From Subdoligranulum variabile (GTDB lineage Bacteria; Bacillota; Clostridia; Oscillospirales; Ruminococcaceae), in contig SFOX01000018.1 of NCBI GenBank assembly GCA_004552305.1, positions 1 through 29,329 of the forward strand: DNA of 29,329 nucleotides, read 5' to 3'. The notes below the pieces were generated by a model. It had not been told where the DNA came from. It did not search any database and worked only from the letters and a program-made list of their open reading frames with translations. Both the position numbers and the translations under genes were made by a program. Positions 15,524 to 23,170 of this stretch are shown here, piece after piece (the stretch's first letter is position 1; the number at the start of each line of letters is the position of its first letter).

Positions 15524-16711
15524 ATGATCAAAAATTCACCTGACACCGCCAAGACCGACACCCCCGCACGGGCGGTCATTTTGGATAAAGAAACCGCACG
15601 CTATATCTTCCGCGCGCTGCTGCTTACGCTTGTGTTTGCGTGGGCGCTGGTCAATCTGCAGGACGTGCTGCAATTTCTGGGCAGGGTGCTGGGGGTGCTG
15701 TCCCCGTTTTTGATGGGCGGCGCATTTGCCTTTGTCATCAACATTTTGCTGCGCCCGCTGGAGCGCACTTGGCGGCGCATCTGCAAAAAAGTACCCGAAA
15801 AGCTGACCCGCCCTATCTGCCTGACGTTGAGTACGCTGCTGGTGCTGGGGATTTTGTTTGCCGTGGTGTTTATGATGCTGCCGAGCTTACGGGAATCCGG
15901 CAATGAGTTTGTGCAGAATCTGCCCGGCTACGTTGAAAAGCTGGGGCAATGGTGGGCAGGCGCGGTACAGTTTGCTGCCAGGTACGGCATCGTTTTGCCG
16001 GAATATGCACCGGACATCGATTTGATGATGGACAAGATCACGACCCTGCTCCATACGCAGGGCGGCGGGCTTCTTACCGTGACGTTGGGGGCGGCAAGCT
16101 CGGTGTTGTCCAGCCTTGTCAACGTGCTGCTGGCGCTGGTGTTTGCTTTGTATCTTTTGGCAAAAAAAGAGGTCGTCACCGCGCATTTAAAAAACCTTGC
16201 TCTGACGGTGCTGCCGCCTAAAAACGCCCGGCGTCTGCTGCACGTTGTGACCCTGACCAAGCATACCTTTACCAACTTTGTGACCGGGCAGCTTACCGAG
16301 GCCGTTATCATTGGTGTTCTGTGCTTTTTGGGTATGCTGATTTTGGGCATCCCGTATGCCGGGGCGGTTTCCGCCTTTGTGGGTGCCACGGCACTGATTC
16401 CGGTATTTGGCGCGTGGATCGGCGGCGTTGTCGGCGCGTTTTTGATTTTGCTGGCTGACCCCGCCAAGTCCCTGTGGTTTGTGGTGTTTCTGCTGATTTT
16501 GCAGCAGGTCGAGGGCAACCTGATTTACCCCAAGGTGGTGGGCAAATCCGTGGGTCTACCCGGCTTGCTGGTGCTGATGGCGGTCACCTTAGGCGGCGAG
16601 GCGTTCGGCATTGGCGGGATGCTGTTCAGCGTACCCGTCTGCGCAGTGCTGTACAGCCTGTATCTGGAATATATTCAAAAAGCGCAGCGACCCGTAAAAG
16701 ACGCTGCCTGA
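15524..16711 (+). CDS. AI-2E family transporter (PerM/YtvI type)
   Basis: A 395-residue integral membrane protein with the family's arrangement: an N-terminal helix pair (AWALVNLQDVLQFLGRVLGVLSPFLMGGAFAFVINILLRPLE), a third segment (LTLSTLLVLGILFAVVFMMLP), a hydrophilic middle, and a C-terminal block of several helices containing GIPYAGAVSAFVGATALIPVFGAWIGG and QQVEGNLIYPKVVGKSVGLPG, the most conserved part. CCGGGAGGA precedes the ATG. The family name comes from one autoinducer-2 exporter; other members export ions or are uncharacterised, so the substrate is open. A small exported protein gene follows after 13 bases. Confidence 0.92.
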   Translation: MIKNSPDTAKTDTPARAVILDKETARYIFRALLLTLVFAWALVNLQDVLQFLGRVLGVLSPFLMGGAFAFVINILLRPLERTWRRICKKVPEKLTRPICLTLSTLLVLGILFAVVFMMLPSLRESGNEFVQNLPGYVEKLGQWWAGAVQFAARYGIVLPEYAPDIDLMMDKITTLLHTQGGGLLTVTLGAASSVLSSLVNVLLALVFALYLLAKKEVVTAHLKNLALTVLPPKNARRLLHVVTLTKHTFTNFVTGQLTEAVIIGVLCFLGMLILGIPYAGAVSAFVGATALIPVFGAWIGGVVGAFLILLADPAKSLWFVVFLLILQQVEGNLIYPKVVGKSVGLPGLLVLMAVTLGGEAFGIGGMLFSVPVCAVLYSLYLEYIQKAQRPVKDAA

Positions 16712-16724
16712 TGAAAGGATTGCC

Positions 16725-17060
16725 ATGAAAACAAAACGCATTGTTGTCTGTGCGGCAGTTTTGCTGCTTGCCTTGGTCTTGGTTTGCCTTGGGGTGCAAA
16801 AGGCGCATACCTTCACCCTGACAAACCAGGCAGGCGCAGAAAAAGCCGAGCAGATTCAGCCCCTGTGGGGAACCGTGCGGGTCAGCGGTGACTGCGATAC
16901 CGATGTGGTTTTTACCGATACGGAAACGGGCGAGCAGTTTATCGTGGGCTACATTACGCACGGTATGTCGGAGAAAATTAAGCTGGAAAAAGGCAGATGG
17001 TATACGGTGCGGGGTGCCGGAAACCTTACCCTTTGCCCCGTAACGGTGCGGGTAGCGTAA
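16725..17060 (+). CDS. Small secreted or membrane-anchored protein
   Basis: A 111-residue protein. Residues 1-25 are a signal peptide or anchor (MKTKR then IVVCAAVLLLALVLVCLGV). The rest is beta-rich and polar (WGTVRVSGDCDTDVVFTDTETGEQFIVGYITHG; EKGRWYTVRGAGNLTLCPVTVRVA) with two cysteines that could form a disulphide outside the cell. GAAAGGA precedes the start, which is 13 bases after the transporter stop, so the two are co-transcribed. I do not recognise the family. Confidence 0.65.
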   Translation: MKTKRIVVCAAVLLLALVLVCLGVQKAHTFTLTNQAGAEKAEQIQPLWGTVRVSGDCDTDVVFTDTETGEQFIVGYITHGMSEKIKLEKGRWYTVRGAGNLTLCPVTVRVA

Positions 17061-17074
17061 GCCCCCCGCAGCAT

Positions 17075-17123
17075 AAAAAACAGGCGTCCCGATGGATAGT
17101 CCCCATCGGGACGCCTGTTTTTT
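17075..17123. terminator. Bidirectional terminator
   Basis: Perfect 21-bp inverted repeat (17075-17095 and 17103-17123) with an A6 tract on one side and T6 on the other and a 7-base loop, between convergent genes. Confidence 0.9.
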
Positions 17124-17138
17124 GACGTTGTATCGTCT

Positions 17139-18719
17139 TTACAATAGAATTTGCTTTTTCTCCCCGTGCAGGGTGTATTTTATGCAGATTCCCGCATCCG
17201 CCTCTACACGGATATTCTCGGCATGGTCGGTTACATCCCGCAGCGCCGCATACTGTTGGCGCATGGCGGGGGTGTAGCGGCTTGGCATATCAGAGGTCAG
17301 CAAAATCCCGCTGAACAGCGCGTTGACCGTGGCGAGCTGTTCCTTTTGCCGCGGGGTCAGCTTGCAGTTTTCCTCCCGCAGGAAAAACACGTCCGGGTCG
17401 CTGCCGTAGGCGCGCCCGTTGAGCTGACGGCGAAAAATCGTGTTGCCGATGCTATGCTTTGTGGACACACGCTCGCGGTGGAAAAGCCGCATATACCACA
17501 CATCGTCCCAGTCAAGCCCCACATCGCAGCCGATGCGGCAGTAGTCCACCACGCCGAACGCGGGCATAACCGGCACGCCGCAGCCCAAAATCAGCTTGTC
17601 ACCGCACAGGGTGCGCAGCCATATCATAGCGCGCTGCATCCGCGCGGCGCGGGATTCGTGTTCGTTGCCAAACGGCGCTGCACCGTACAAAAAGTCCAGC
17701 TTGACAAGGTCAAAGCCCCAATCATTCAGCACGCGGTCAAAGACCGTTTGCAGGTAATCCTGCACGGCGGGGTTGTCGATATCCAGCGCGTAAAAGCCGC
17801 TCCAGTTGCAGCCGCAGCACCAAGGCTGCCCATTCACCTGCAGCAGCCAGTCGGGGTGTTCACGGTACAGGGCGGACTCTTTCTCGCAGACAAACGGCGC
17901 CAGCCACAAGCCTGCCAAAAAGCCGTTTTCGTGTGCTGCATCGGCGATGGGGCGCAGCCCCTGCGGGAATTTGGCGGGGTCGGCTTTCAGCCAATCGCCC
18001 ACCTTCGGCTCCCAGCCGTCGTCGATTTGAAAGAGATCTCCCTGCCGGAACAGCATCTTGCAGCCCTGCAGGTCCTCCAAAATTGACGATTCATCAATGT
18101 TTTGGTAGCGGTTGTACCAGCTGGAATACCCCGCCAGCTTTTTCGTTTGCCGCGCTCGGCAGCCGAGCGCGGCAAACCATGCGTCAAAGACCTCATCCTC
18201 ACTGCCCTCGGCAAAGAACAAGTCAAAGGCGGCAAATTTCCCGCCCTCGTGATGCACCCCCGCGCAGTCCCGCTCGATGTGCAGGGTTTGTGCCTTGGCA
18301 TCGTAGTAAAAAACCGTGTAGCCGGGGGTTTCGTTCAGGCTTGCCGCCAGCCGGTAGTGTTCGCCGCGGCGGAAGTAGCAGTAAGAAAACCCGTGGCTCT
18401 GCCCTTTTTTCTTGCCGTAGCGCACAAAATGGTAATCGCCGTAGCGGTCAAAGGCGTACTTTTCCCGCAGAAATCGGGGAATTTGGTCGGTGCCGCGCTG
18501 GCGGTCCCATTTGCCCAGCTCCGGGCATTCGGTCCACGTCTGGTAGCCGTTCATAAAGACTTTTTCTTCCTCGGTCATCGACCAAGGCAGGGTTGCCGCA
18601 GCGTTTTGCAGCGTTCCGGCGGGCAGCTCAACCGCCAAATGCCAAGCGCCCTGCCCTACCGCTGCGGTGCCGTCTGCGCTGCCCGCGCTTGTGGATGCGT
18701 GCCAATGCAGTTCCGCCAT
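17139..18719 (-). CDS. GH36-type alpha-galactosidase
   Basis: A 526-residue cytoplasmic glycoside hydrolase without a signal peptide. GH36/clan GH-D signatures are QIDDGWE (231-237), FLAGLWLAPFVCEKES (267-282), DLVKLDFLYGA (337-347, nucleophile Asp342) and CRIGCDVGLDWDD (394-406, acid/base Asp399). CCGCNWSGFY (301-310) is probably part of the substrate pocket. It is shorter than classical GH36 tetrameric enzymes (about 720), having a reduced N-terminal beta domain. ATG 18719 is chosen: AAGGGGG lies six bases upstream and the carrier gene ends two bases before it; the longer open frame merely overlaps that gene. It probably hydrolyses alpha-galactosides (melibiose/raffinose type) brought in by the neighbouring carrier. 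Confidence 0.88.
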   Translation of the reverse strand: MAELHWHASTSAGSADGTAAVGQGAWHLAVELPAGTLQNAAATLPWSMTEEEKVFMNGYQTWTECPELGKWDRQRGTDQIPRFLREKYAFDRYGDYHFVRYGKKKGQSHGFSYCYFRRGEHYRLAASLNETPGYTVFYYDAKAQTLHIERDCAGVHHEGGKFAAFDLFFAEGSEDEVFDAWFAALGCRARQTKKLAGYSSWYNRYQNIDESSILEDLQGCKMLFRQGDLFQIDDGWEPKVGDWLKADPAKFPQGLRPIADAAHENGFLAGLWLAPFVCEKESALYREHPDWLLQVNGQPWCCGCNWSGFYALDIDNPAVQDYLQTVFDRVLNDWGFDLVKLDFLYGAAPFGNEHESRAARMQRAMIWLRTLCGDKLILGCGVPVMPAFGVVDYCRIGCDVGLDWDDVWYMRLFHRERVSTKHSIGNTIFRRQLNGRAYGSDPDVFFLREENCKLTPRQKEQLATVNALFSGILLTSDMPSRYTPAMRQQYAALRDVTDHAENIRVEADAGICIKYTLHGEKKQILL

Positions 18720-18721
18720 GG

Positions 18722-20104
18722 TTACGCCCCCTTGTTGTCTGCGTGCAGCTGGGCGCTGATTTCCGCCGCGCGGGCGTCGGTCAGGGTGAACTTGCGCCGG
18801 AACAGCCAAAGCGCTGCCGCCAGCACGACCATCGGCAGCACCGTCATCATCAGGCGAAGACCCAGCAGGGTCGATGCGCTCTGCGCGGCTATGGGACCGA
18901 CCTCGCTGGTGTTGCCGGTCAAGCCGATGAGGTCCAGCCCGATGCCCGTCAAGAACACCGCCACACCGGACGCCGCCTTGACAACAAAGGTCTGCATCGA
19001 GAAGATGACGCTTTCCTCCCGCCGACCGGTTTTCAGCTGACCATAATCCACACTGTTGGACAAAAACAGCGTTGTCAGCACGGTAAGCATTCCGTTGCAG
19101 GCAAACACCACCACGCCCGGCACGCACAGCAGCGCCATATTGCCGGAAAAGCCCGTCAGGCACAGGGCAAGCATCACGCCGTAGCCGCCCAGCGCCAGCG
19201 CCAAACTGACCGTAAACACGCCGGTATTGCTGAGCTTTTTGCGCAGCAGCGGGTAAAGCACCATCATACCCAGAATCTGCGCCGCACCGCCGATGGTGGA
19301 AAACAGCGTGTAGCTGGCTTTCCAGCCCTCGCCGCCGAAGTCGTATTTAAAGAAATAGATGATAAAGTTGGACGTGAGATACAGCGCCGAGTTGATCAGC
19401 ACAATGCTGCCCACCACGACCAGTGCCTGATCGTTGGAGAACAGTGCCTTGAACATCTCGCCCACCGTGGCGGTCTGCATTTTGCCGCCGCCGGTTTCGC
19501 GGACACTGGCACAGCAGATGATTTCCGCCGCAGCAAAGAGAACCGCCACAAGCAGCGCCACCCAGCGAAAACCCGCGCGCTCGCTGTCGCCGCCCAAAAT
19601 GCCGACAAGCAGCATGGTGAACATGGCAACCAGCGCCGAGCCGACACCTGCGCAGGTGCGCCCCACGACGGACAGGTTTTCGCGGTCGGCGGGGGTGCGG
19701 GTCACGGCAGGGATCATTGACCAGTAGGGAATGTCCATCATCGTGTAGGTGACGCCCCATAAAATGTAAACCACGCTGAAATAGACCATCATCCCCGCCT
19801 CTGCCAGCACGGGCGCGGCGAACAGCGCGTAGAGGACGGCGGCGTTCAGCACCGTGCCGGTAAAGATCCACGGGCGGAACCGCCCCCAGCGCGTGCGGGT
19901 CTTGGCGACCAGCACGCCCATAAACGGGTCGTTGAAGGCGTCAAACACCCGCGCGATCATCAAAATCAGACCGACAAAGGTTGCCGGCAGCCCCAGCACG
20001 TCCTGATAATAGTACATAACGTAAGACGCCGACAGGGCATAGACCATATCCTTGCCCACTGCGCCGATGCCAAACGCGGTTTTTTGCTTTGTTGTCAGCT
20101 CCAT
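18722..20104 (-). CDS. GPH-family sugar:cation symporter (MelB-like)
   Basis: A 460-residue permease of the glycoside-pentoside-hexuronide family, with about 12 membrane segments. Signatures are KTAFGIGAVGKDMVYALSASYVMYYYQDVLG, RVFDAFNDPFMGVLVAKTRTRWGRFRPWI (the family's D-x-x-x-DP and KTRTRWGRFRPW loop), and DIPYWSMIPAVT. GAGAGGAG precedes ATG 20104; an in-frame extension to 20182 has no site of its own. It imports a glycoside with a cation and is coupled to the alpha-galactosidase downstream. Confidence 0.9.
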   Translation of the reverse strand: MELTTKQKTAFGIGAVGKDMVYALSASYVMYYYQDVLGLPATFVGLILMIARVFDAFNDPFMGVLVAKTRTRWGRFRPWIFTGTVLNAAVLYALFAAPVLAEAGMMVYFSVVYILWGVTYTMMDIPYWSMIPAVTRTPADRENLSVVGRTCAGVGSALVAMFTMLLVGILGGDSERAGFRWVALLVAVLFAAAEIICCASVRETGGGKMQTATVGEMFKALFSNDQALVVVGSIVLINSALYLTSNFIIYFFKYDFGGEGWKASYTLFSTIGGAAQILGMMVLYPLLRKKLSNTGVFTVSLALALGGYGVMLALCLTGFSGNMALLCVPGVVVFACNGMLTVLTTLFLSNSVDYGQLKTGRREESVIFSMQTFVVKAASGVAVFLTGIGLDLIGLTGNTSEVGPIAAQSASTLLGLRLMMTVLPMVVLAAALWLFRRKFTLTDARAAEISAQLHADNKGA

Positions 20105-20157
20105 GGTGTGTTCTCCTCTCCCATTTTGGGCAATTTTTTCGTTACAGCGGCTGTATT

Positions 20158-20727
20158 TCATCGCACGGCGATTCCCTCCCATATGATGGAGATCATCTCC
20201 TCCAGCGCTTGGGTGTAGGATATCCCCTGCTGCTCCAGCGTGCGGTTTGCGAGGAAGTCCTCGATGGATGCCGAAATCATCCGCTGCAGAATCGGCAGCG
20301 ATATCCGGCGCAGAATCCCCTGCTCCATCGCCTGCTCCAGCAGGGTCAGCGTCGGCTCCCAGCCGGTTTCCAGCTGCTGGCGCACGCGGGCAGCGACCTT
20401 GGGATATTTTTCGTCCAGCAGGTCCATCTGCTGTAAATCCAGCGCGGTGTACTCCTCCGGCAGGGCGATGATAACGGCGCGCAGCTTATCCGGCAGGGTG
20501 CCGGGACCGTCCAGTATGCTTTTTTTGCGGGCGTGGATATGCGCAAAGGCATCATCCACCATATCCAGCAGCAGTGCCTCCTTGGACGGGTACACCGCGT
20601 AAATCGTCTTTTTGCTGATGTGGATGCTCTCGGCTGCCTGCTGCATCGTAAAGCGTAGCCCCTCCCGCCGGAAAAGCTCCATACCCACCGCCCGCAGCCT
20701 TGCGCGCAGGTCGTTTTGTTCGTCCAT
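20158..20727 (-). CDS. TetR/AcrR-family regulator
   Basis: A 189-residue protein. The N-terminal helix-turn-helix is typical (ARLRAVGMELFRREGLRFTMQQAAESIHISKKTIYAVYPSKEALLLDMVDDAF). The C-terminal helical domain has no recognisable ligand motif. It is the first gene of a minus-strand operon with the GPH carrier (53 bases downstream) and the GH36 enzyme, and probably represses that operon and itself. Confidence 0.9.
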   Translation of the reverse strand: MDEQNDLRARLRAVGMELFRREGLRFTMQQAAESIHISKKTIYAVYPSKEALLLDMVDDAFAHIHARKKSILDGPGTLPDKLRAVIIALPEEYTALDLQQMDLLDEKYPKVAARVRQQLETGWEPTLTLLEQAMEQGILRRISLPILQRMISASIEDFLANRTLEQQGISYTQALEEMISIIWEGIAVR

Positions 20728-20739
20728 CGTTCACCTCGC

Positions 20740-20796
20740 GGAAACTCGTTTTCTTTTTCTGGTTTCCATTCTAGTACCAAAACCTGCTGCGCGCAA
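20740..20796 (-). promoter_or_regulatory. Promoter and candidate operator of the tetR-carrier-galactosidase operon
   Basis: On the minus strand TTGCGC (20796-20791), a 17-base spacer and TAGAAT (20773-20768) form a promoter. A dyad GGAAAC / GTTTCC (20762-20767 and 20740-20745, 16-base centre) lies immediately downstream, over the predicted transcription start, where a TetR-type repressor would block initiation. Confidence 0.5.
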
Positions 20797-20902
20797 GGCG
20801 TTTGCTGCAGATTCTCCCTTTTTGCCAAACAGTCCGCTTTTCTTTCGTCGTTTCGCCGAAAACATTGCCCCCCCTTCGGGCAGTAAACACTTTCTGTCAC
20901 AC

Positions 20903-20953
20903 AAAACGGGAGTACCGCCTTTCGGTTCGCCCGATTGGCTGTACTCCCGTTTT
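20903..20953 (-). terminator. Terminator of the BRO-domain gene
   Basis: 13-bp stem AAAACGGGAGTAC / GTACTCCCGTTTT (20903-20915, 20941-20953) with a 25-base loop; it begins at the base next to the TAA of the BRO gene and ends in TTTT on the minus strand. Confidence 0.7.
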
Positions 20954-21832
20954 TTATATATTTTTTTCGTTATCCGTCTTTTTTGTTTCCGCTACACCCT
21001 CTATCACGTCAACAACTACGGCATTGAGTTGTGCGGCGTTCTGCGATGTGATGACCGGACGCCCGGTGTCTTTTTCGATATCCTGTCGAACCTGACCGGC
21101 ATAGCTGCCGCCACGGCGGGCAATCGTCTGACTTTCAGAAAAGCCCTCCGGCTGATGCGCTTTTGACAGTTCTGTGGTTGTCGCTTCTGCCAGCATATTG
21201 AGTACAATTTCCATTGTACTCATATTATCACGAAGGTTCTCTTTTTTCAGACCCTTTAGCTTCTTATACTGCCGAGTACTCATACCTGACCATGCTTTCG
21301 TGATTTCATCCGTAAGGATGGCATACTCTTTGCCTTGCTGCACGCCGCGCTCCTGCCATTCAGCGGTAAGCTCATTACGGACACGGATCGAAAGAAGCCG
21401 CTGATGAATCCAATCTGTATCATAGCCCTTTTTCTGGTAGGTTTCTAATGCGCGGTCAATGGCTTGTTCCGGGTCAATCGTTTCTTCTATGCGTTCACGA
21501 CCCACTTTAGCCAACCAGCGCTTAAAAGGTTCTGCCTTTGGAGAAGGAATTGACTGGATAATTCTTAACAATCCTTCGGTATCGGCTGCCTGAATCTTTC
21601 GCATTTTGCCATCTGCGGCGGACATTTGAACCGGGGTACAAATTGTACCCCAGTTGGCAGACAGTTCCGGGTCACGAGCGCGCATTTTCTTTATGTACTG
21701 TTTCGGGTCAGAACTTTCTGCTAAAACAGCAACCACGTCCTGAACGGAAAAATACCATTCTTCCTGTTCTTCGTCCCATGCGGTGCGTATTTTTTTATCC
21801 TCAAAAATCCGGATAGCATTTTTCTCGTCCAT
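20954..21832 (-). CDS. BRO-N domain protein (DinD / phage antirepressor-like)
   Basis: A 292-residue protein. Residues about 5-100 form a BRO-N domain (IRIFEDKKIRTAWDEEQEEWYFSVQDVVAVLAESSDPKQYIKKMRARDPELSANW). The middle (EPFKRWLAKVGRERIEETIDPEQAIDRALETYQKKG, DTDWIHQRLLSIRVRNELTAEW) and the C-terminal SQTIARRGGSYAGQVRQDIEKDTGRPVITSQNAAQL are typical of chromosomal BRO/DinD-like proteins. ATG 21832 is chosen, with AAGGGGG eight bases upstream; TTG 21841 is less likely. Relatives are prophage antirepressors or SOS-linked proteins; the molecular role here is unknown. It stands alone and is divergent from the metal operon, which suggests a mobile or phage origin. Confidence 0.85.
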   Translation of the reverse strand: MDEKNAIRIFEDKKIRTAWDEEQEEWYFSVQDVVAVLAESSDPKQYIKKMRARDPELSANWGTICTPVQMSAADGKMRKIQAADTEGLLRIIQSIPSPKAEPFKRWLAKVGRERIEETIDPEQAIDRALETYQKKGYDTDWIHQRLLSIRVRNELTAEWQERGVQQGKEYAILTDEITKAWSGMSTRQYKKLKGLKKENLRDNMSTMEIVLNMLAEATTTELSKAHQPEGFSESQTIARRGGSYAGQVRQDIEKDTGRPVITSQNAAQLNAVVVDVIEGVAETKKTDNEKNI

Positions 21833-21896
21833 ATGTTTCAACCCCCTTAGCGTATAGTATTATTTTACCACAAAAGAGGTTCTGTTTCTATATAAT

Positions 21897-21910
21897 AGCA
21901 CGCGCGTGCT
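21897..21910. promoter_or_regulatory. 14-bp palindrome upstream of the BRO gene
   Basis: AGCACGCGCGTGCT is perfectly self-complementary and lies 65 bases upstream of the BRO start. It may be a regulator site. Its CACGCG/CGCGTG centre is loosely like the core of the palindrome at 1308. Confidence 0.4.
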
Positions 21911-21970
21911 GCCCTGTCAACCGCAGCGCCGAAAGCCGGCAGGGCTGCGCTTTAGCAAAAGCCTGCTTTA

Positions 21971-22029
21971 CAAAAAATTGCAATTTTTTGCTCCATTCCC
22001 TTGCAAAATCGGGCAGAGTGCAGTATAAT
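21971..22029 (+). promoter_or_regulatory. Promoter of the ZIP operon with upstream 20-bp palindrome
   Basis: TTGCAA (22001-22006), a 17-base spacer and TATAAT (22024-22029) are a near-consensus sigma-A promoter. Ten bases upstream of the -35 lies a perfect palindrome, arms CAAAAAATTG / CAATTTTTTG (21971-21990), a possible binding site for a metal-responsive regulator. Confidence 0.7.
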
Positions 22030-22175
22030 ATGACCGAAAAAGCTGCTAGGGGCGGCTTTTTTAAAGTGCGGCGGTTAGCCAGTTCTAATCATTGTCATCG
22101 AAGGTCGCCTTTTGGGCAGCTTTTTCAAAGGTTTTGGGTTAGATAACGCAAACCTATAAAGGAGGTAACGAACCG
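22030..22175 (+). promoter_or_regulatory. Structured leader of the ZIP operon, possible attenuator
   Basis: About 140 untranslated bases. AAAAAGCTGC (22037-22046) pairs with GCGGCTTTTT (22052-22061, one G-U), making a terminator-shaped hairpin near the RNA 5' end. The same bases, GAAAAAGCTGC (22036-22046), are also perfectly complementary to GCAGCTTTTTC (22116-22126), so two structures exclude each other. AAAGGAGG sits at 22158-22165. I do not recognise a named riboswitch class. Confidence 0.45.
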
Positions 22176-22952
22176 ATGCAAACATTCTGGGGCATACTGA
22201 TTCCTTTTTTGGGTACATCCTTCGGCGCAGCGTGCGTATTTTTTATGCGGCATTCGCTGGATGATCTGGTGCAGCGCTCACTGGCGGGCTTTGCCGCCGG
22301 TGTGATGGTGGCGGCCTCCATCTGGAGCTTGCTGATCCCCGCCATTGACCAGTCGGCGGGGCTGGGGCGGTTCGCGTTTTTCCCGGCGTTTGCAGGGTTC
22401 TGGTTCGGCGTACTGTTTTTGCTGGCGCTTGACCATCTGATTCCCCATCTGCACGTCGGCAGCGACCAGGCGGAGGGACCCAAAAACAAGCTGGGGCGCA
22501 CCACCATGATGCTGCTGGCGGTGACGCTGCACAACATCCCGGAGGGGATGGCGGTCGGCGTGATGTACGCGGGGTTTCTGGCAGGCAGCACGCAGATTAC
22601 GGCGGCGAGTGCGCTGGCGCTGTCCCTCGGCATTGCCATCCAGAATTTCCCCGAAGGTGCTATCATCTCGATGCCTCTGCGCGCCGAGGGCGAAAGCAAA
22701 GCCAAGGCGTTTGCGGGCGGGGTGCTTTCAGGTGTGGTCGAGCCGATCAGCGCGGTGCTGACGATTCTTGCCGCGCAGCTGGTCATTCCCGCGCTGCCGT
22801 ATCTTCTGAGCTTTGCGGCGGGTGCCATGCTCTATGTCGTGGTGGAGGAGCTGATACCCGAAATGTCGCAGGGGCGGCACTCCAACCTTGGCACCGTGTT
22901 CTTTGCCGCCGGATTCAGCGTGATGATGGTGCTGGATGTGGCGCTGGGATAA
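22176..22952 (+). CDS. ZIP-family metal transporter (GufA-like)
   Basis: A 258-residue, eight-helix membrane protein. Metal-binding motifs are VTLHNIPEGMAVG (transmembrane helix 4) and IAIQNFPEGAIISMPL (helix 5), with DHLIPHLHVGSD in the loop and VVEELIPE in helix 7. This composition matches the GufA/ZupT branch, which carries Zn and other divalent metals toward the cytoplasm. AAAGGAGG precedes ATG 22176. It starts an operon with an HMA protein and a P-type ATPase. Confidence 0.93.
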   Translation: MQTFWGILIPFLGTSFGAACVFFMRHSLDDLVQRSLAGFAAGVMVAASIWSLLIPAIDQSAGLGRFAFFPAFAGFWFGVLFLLALDHLIPHLHVGSDQAEGPKNKLGRTTMMLLAVTLHNIPEGMAVGVMYAGFLAGSTQITAASALALSLGIAIQNFPEGAIISMPLRAEGESKAKAFAGGVLSGVVEPISAVLTILAAQLVIPALPYLLSFAAGAMLYVVVEELIPEMSQGRHSNLGTVFFAAGFSVMMVLDVALG

Positions 22953-22978
22953 TAATATTTTGATTTTGTGAAAGAAGG

Positions 22979-23167
22979 ATGCAAACTACCGTAAAGGTAA
23001 GCGGTATGGCGTGTTCGATGTGTGAGGTGCACATCAACGATACCGTTCGCGGCGCGTTCCCCGTCAAAAAGGTCGCCTCCTCGCACGATAAGGGCGAAAC
23101 GGTCATTCTTTCCGAGCAGGCATTGGACGAAGCCGCCCTGCGCGCCAAGGAAAACCAGGCGGAATAA
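22979..23167 (+). CDS. Short HMA-domain metal-binding protein
   Basis: A 62-residue protein whose first 45 residues follow the heavy-metal-associated fold: TVKVSGMACSMCEVHINDTVRG, with metal ligands in CSMC, then FPVKKVASSHDKGETVILSEQALDEAALRA. The end (KENQAE) lacks the usual last strand (about I-x-x-x-GY-x-V), so the domain may be slightly truncated. GAAAGAAGG precedes ATG 22979. It is likely a cytoplasmic metallochaperone delivering metal to the P-type ATPase encoded in the same frame four bases downstream. Confidence 0.8.
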   Translation: MQTTVKVSGMACSMCEVHINDTVRGAFPVKKVASSHDKGETVILSEQALDEAALRAKENQAE

Positions 23168-23170
23168 CCC

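Noticed and set aside
18720..19163. Upstream extension of the alpha-galactosidase to 674 residues.
   Set aside because: It overlaps the GPH carrier gene in another frame; ATG 18719 has a good ribosome binding site and gives a complete enzyme.
17151..19720. Long plus-strand open frames opposite the GH36 and carrier genes.
   Set aside because: These are antisense shadows of GC-rich coding sequence with no start signals or recognisable domains.
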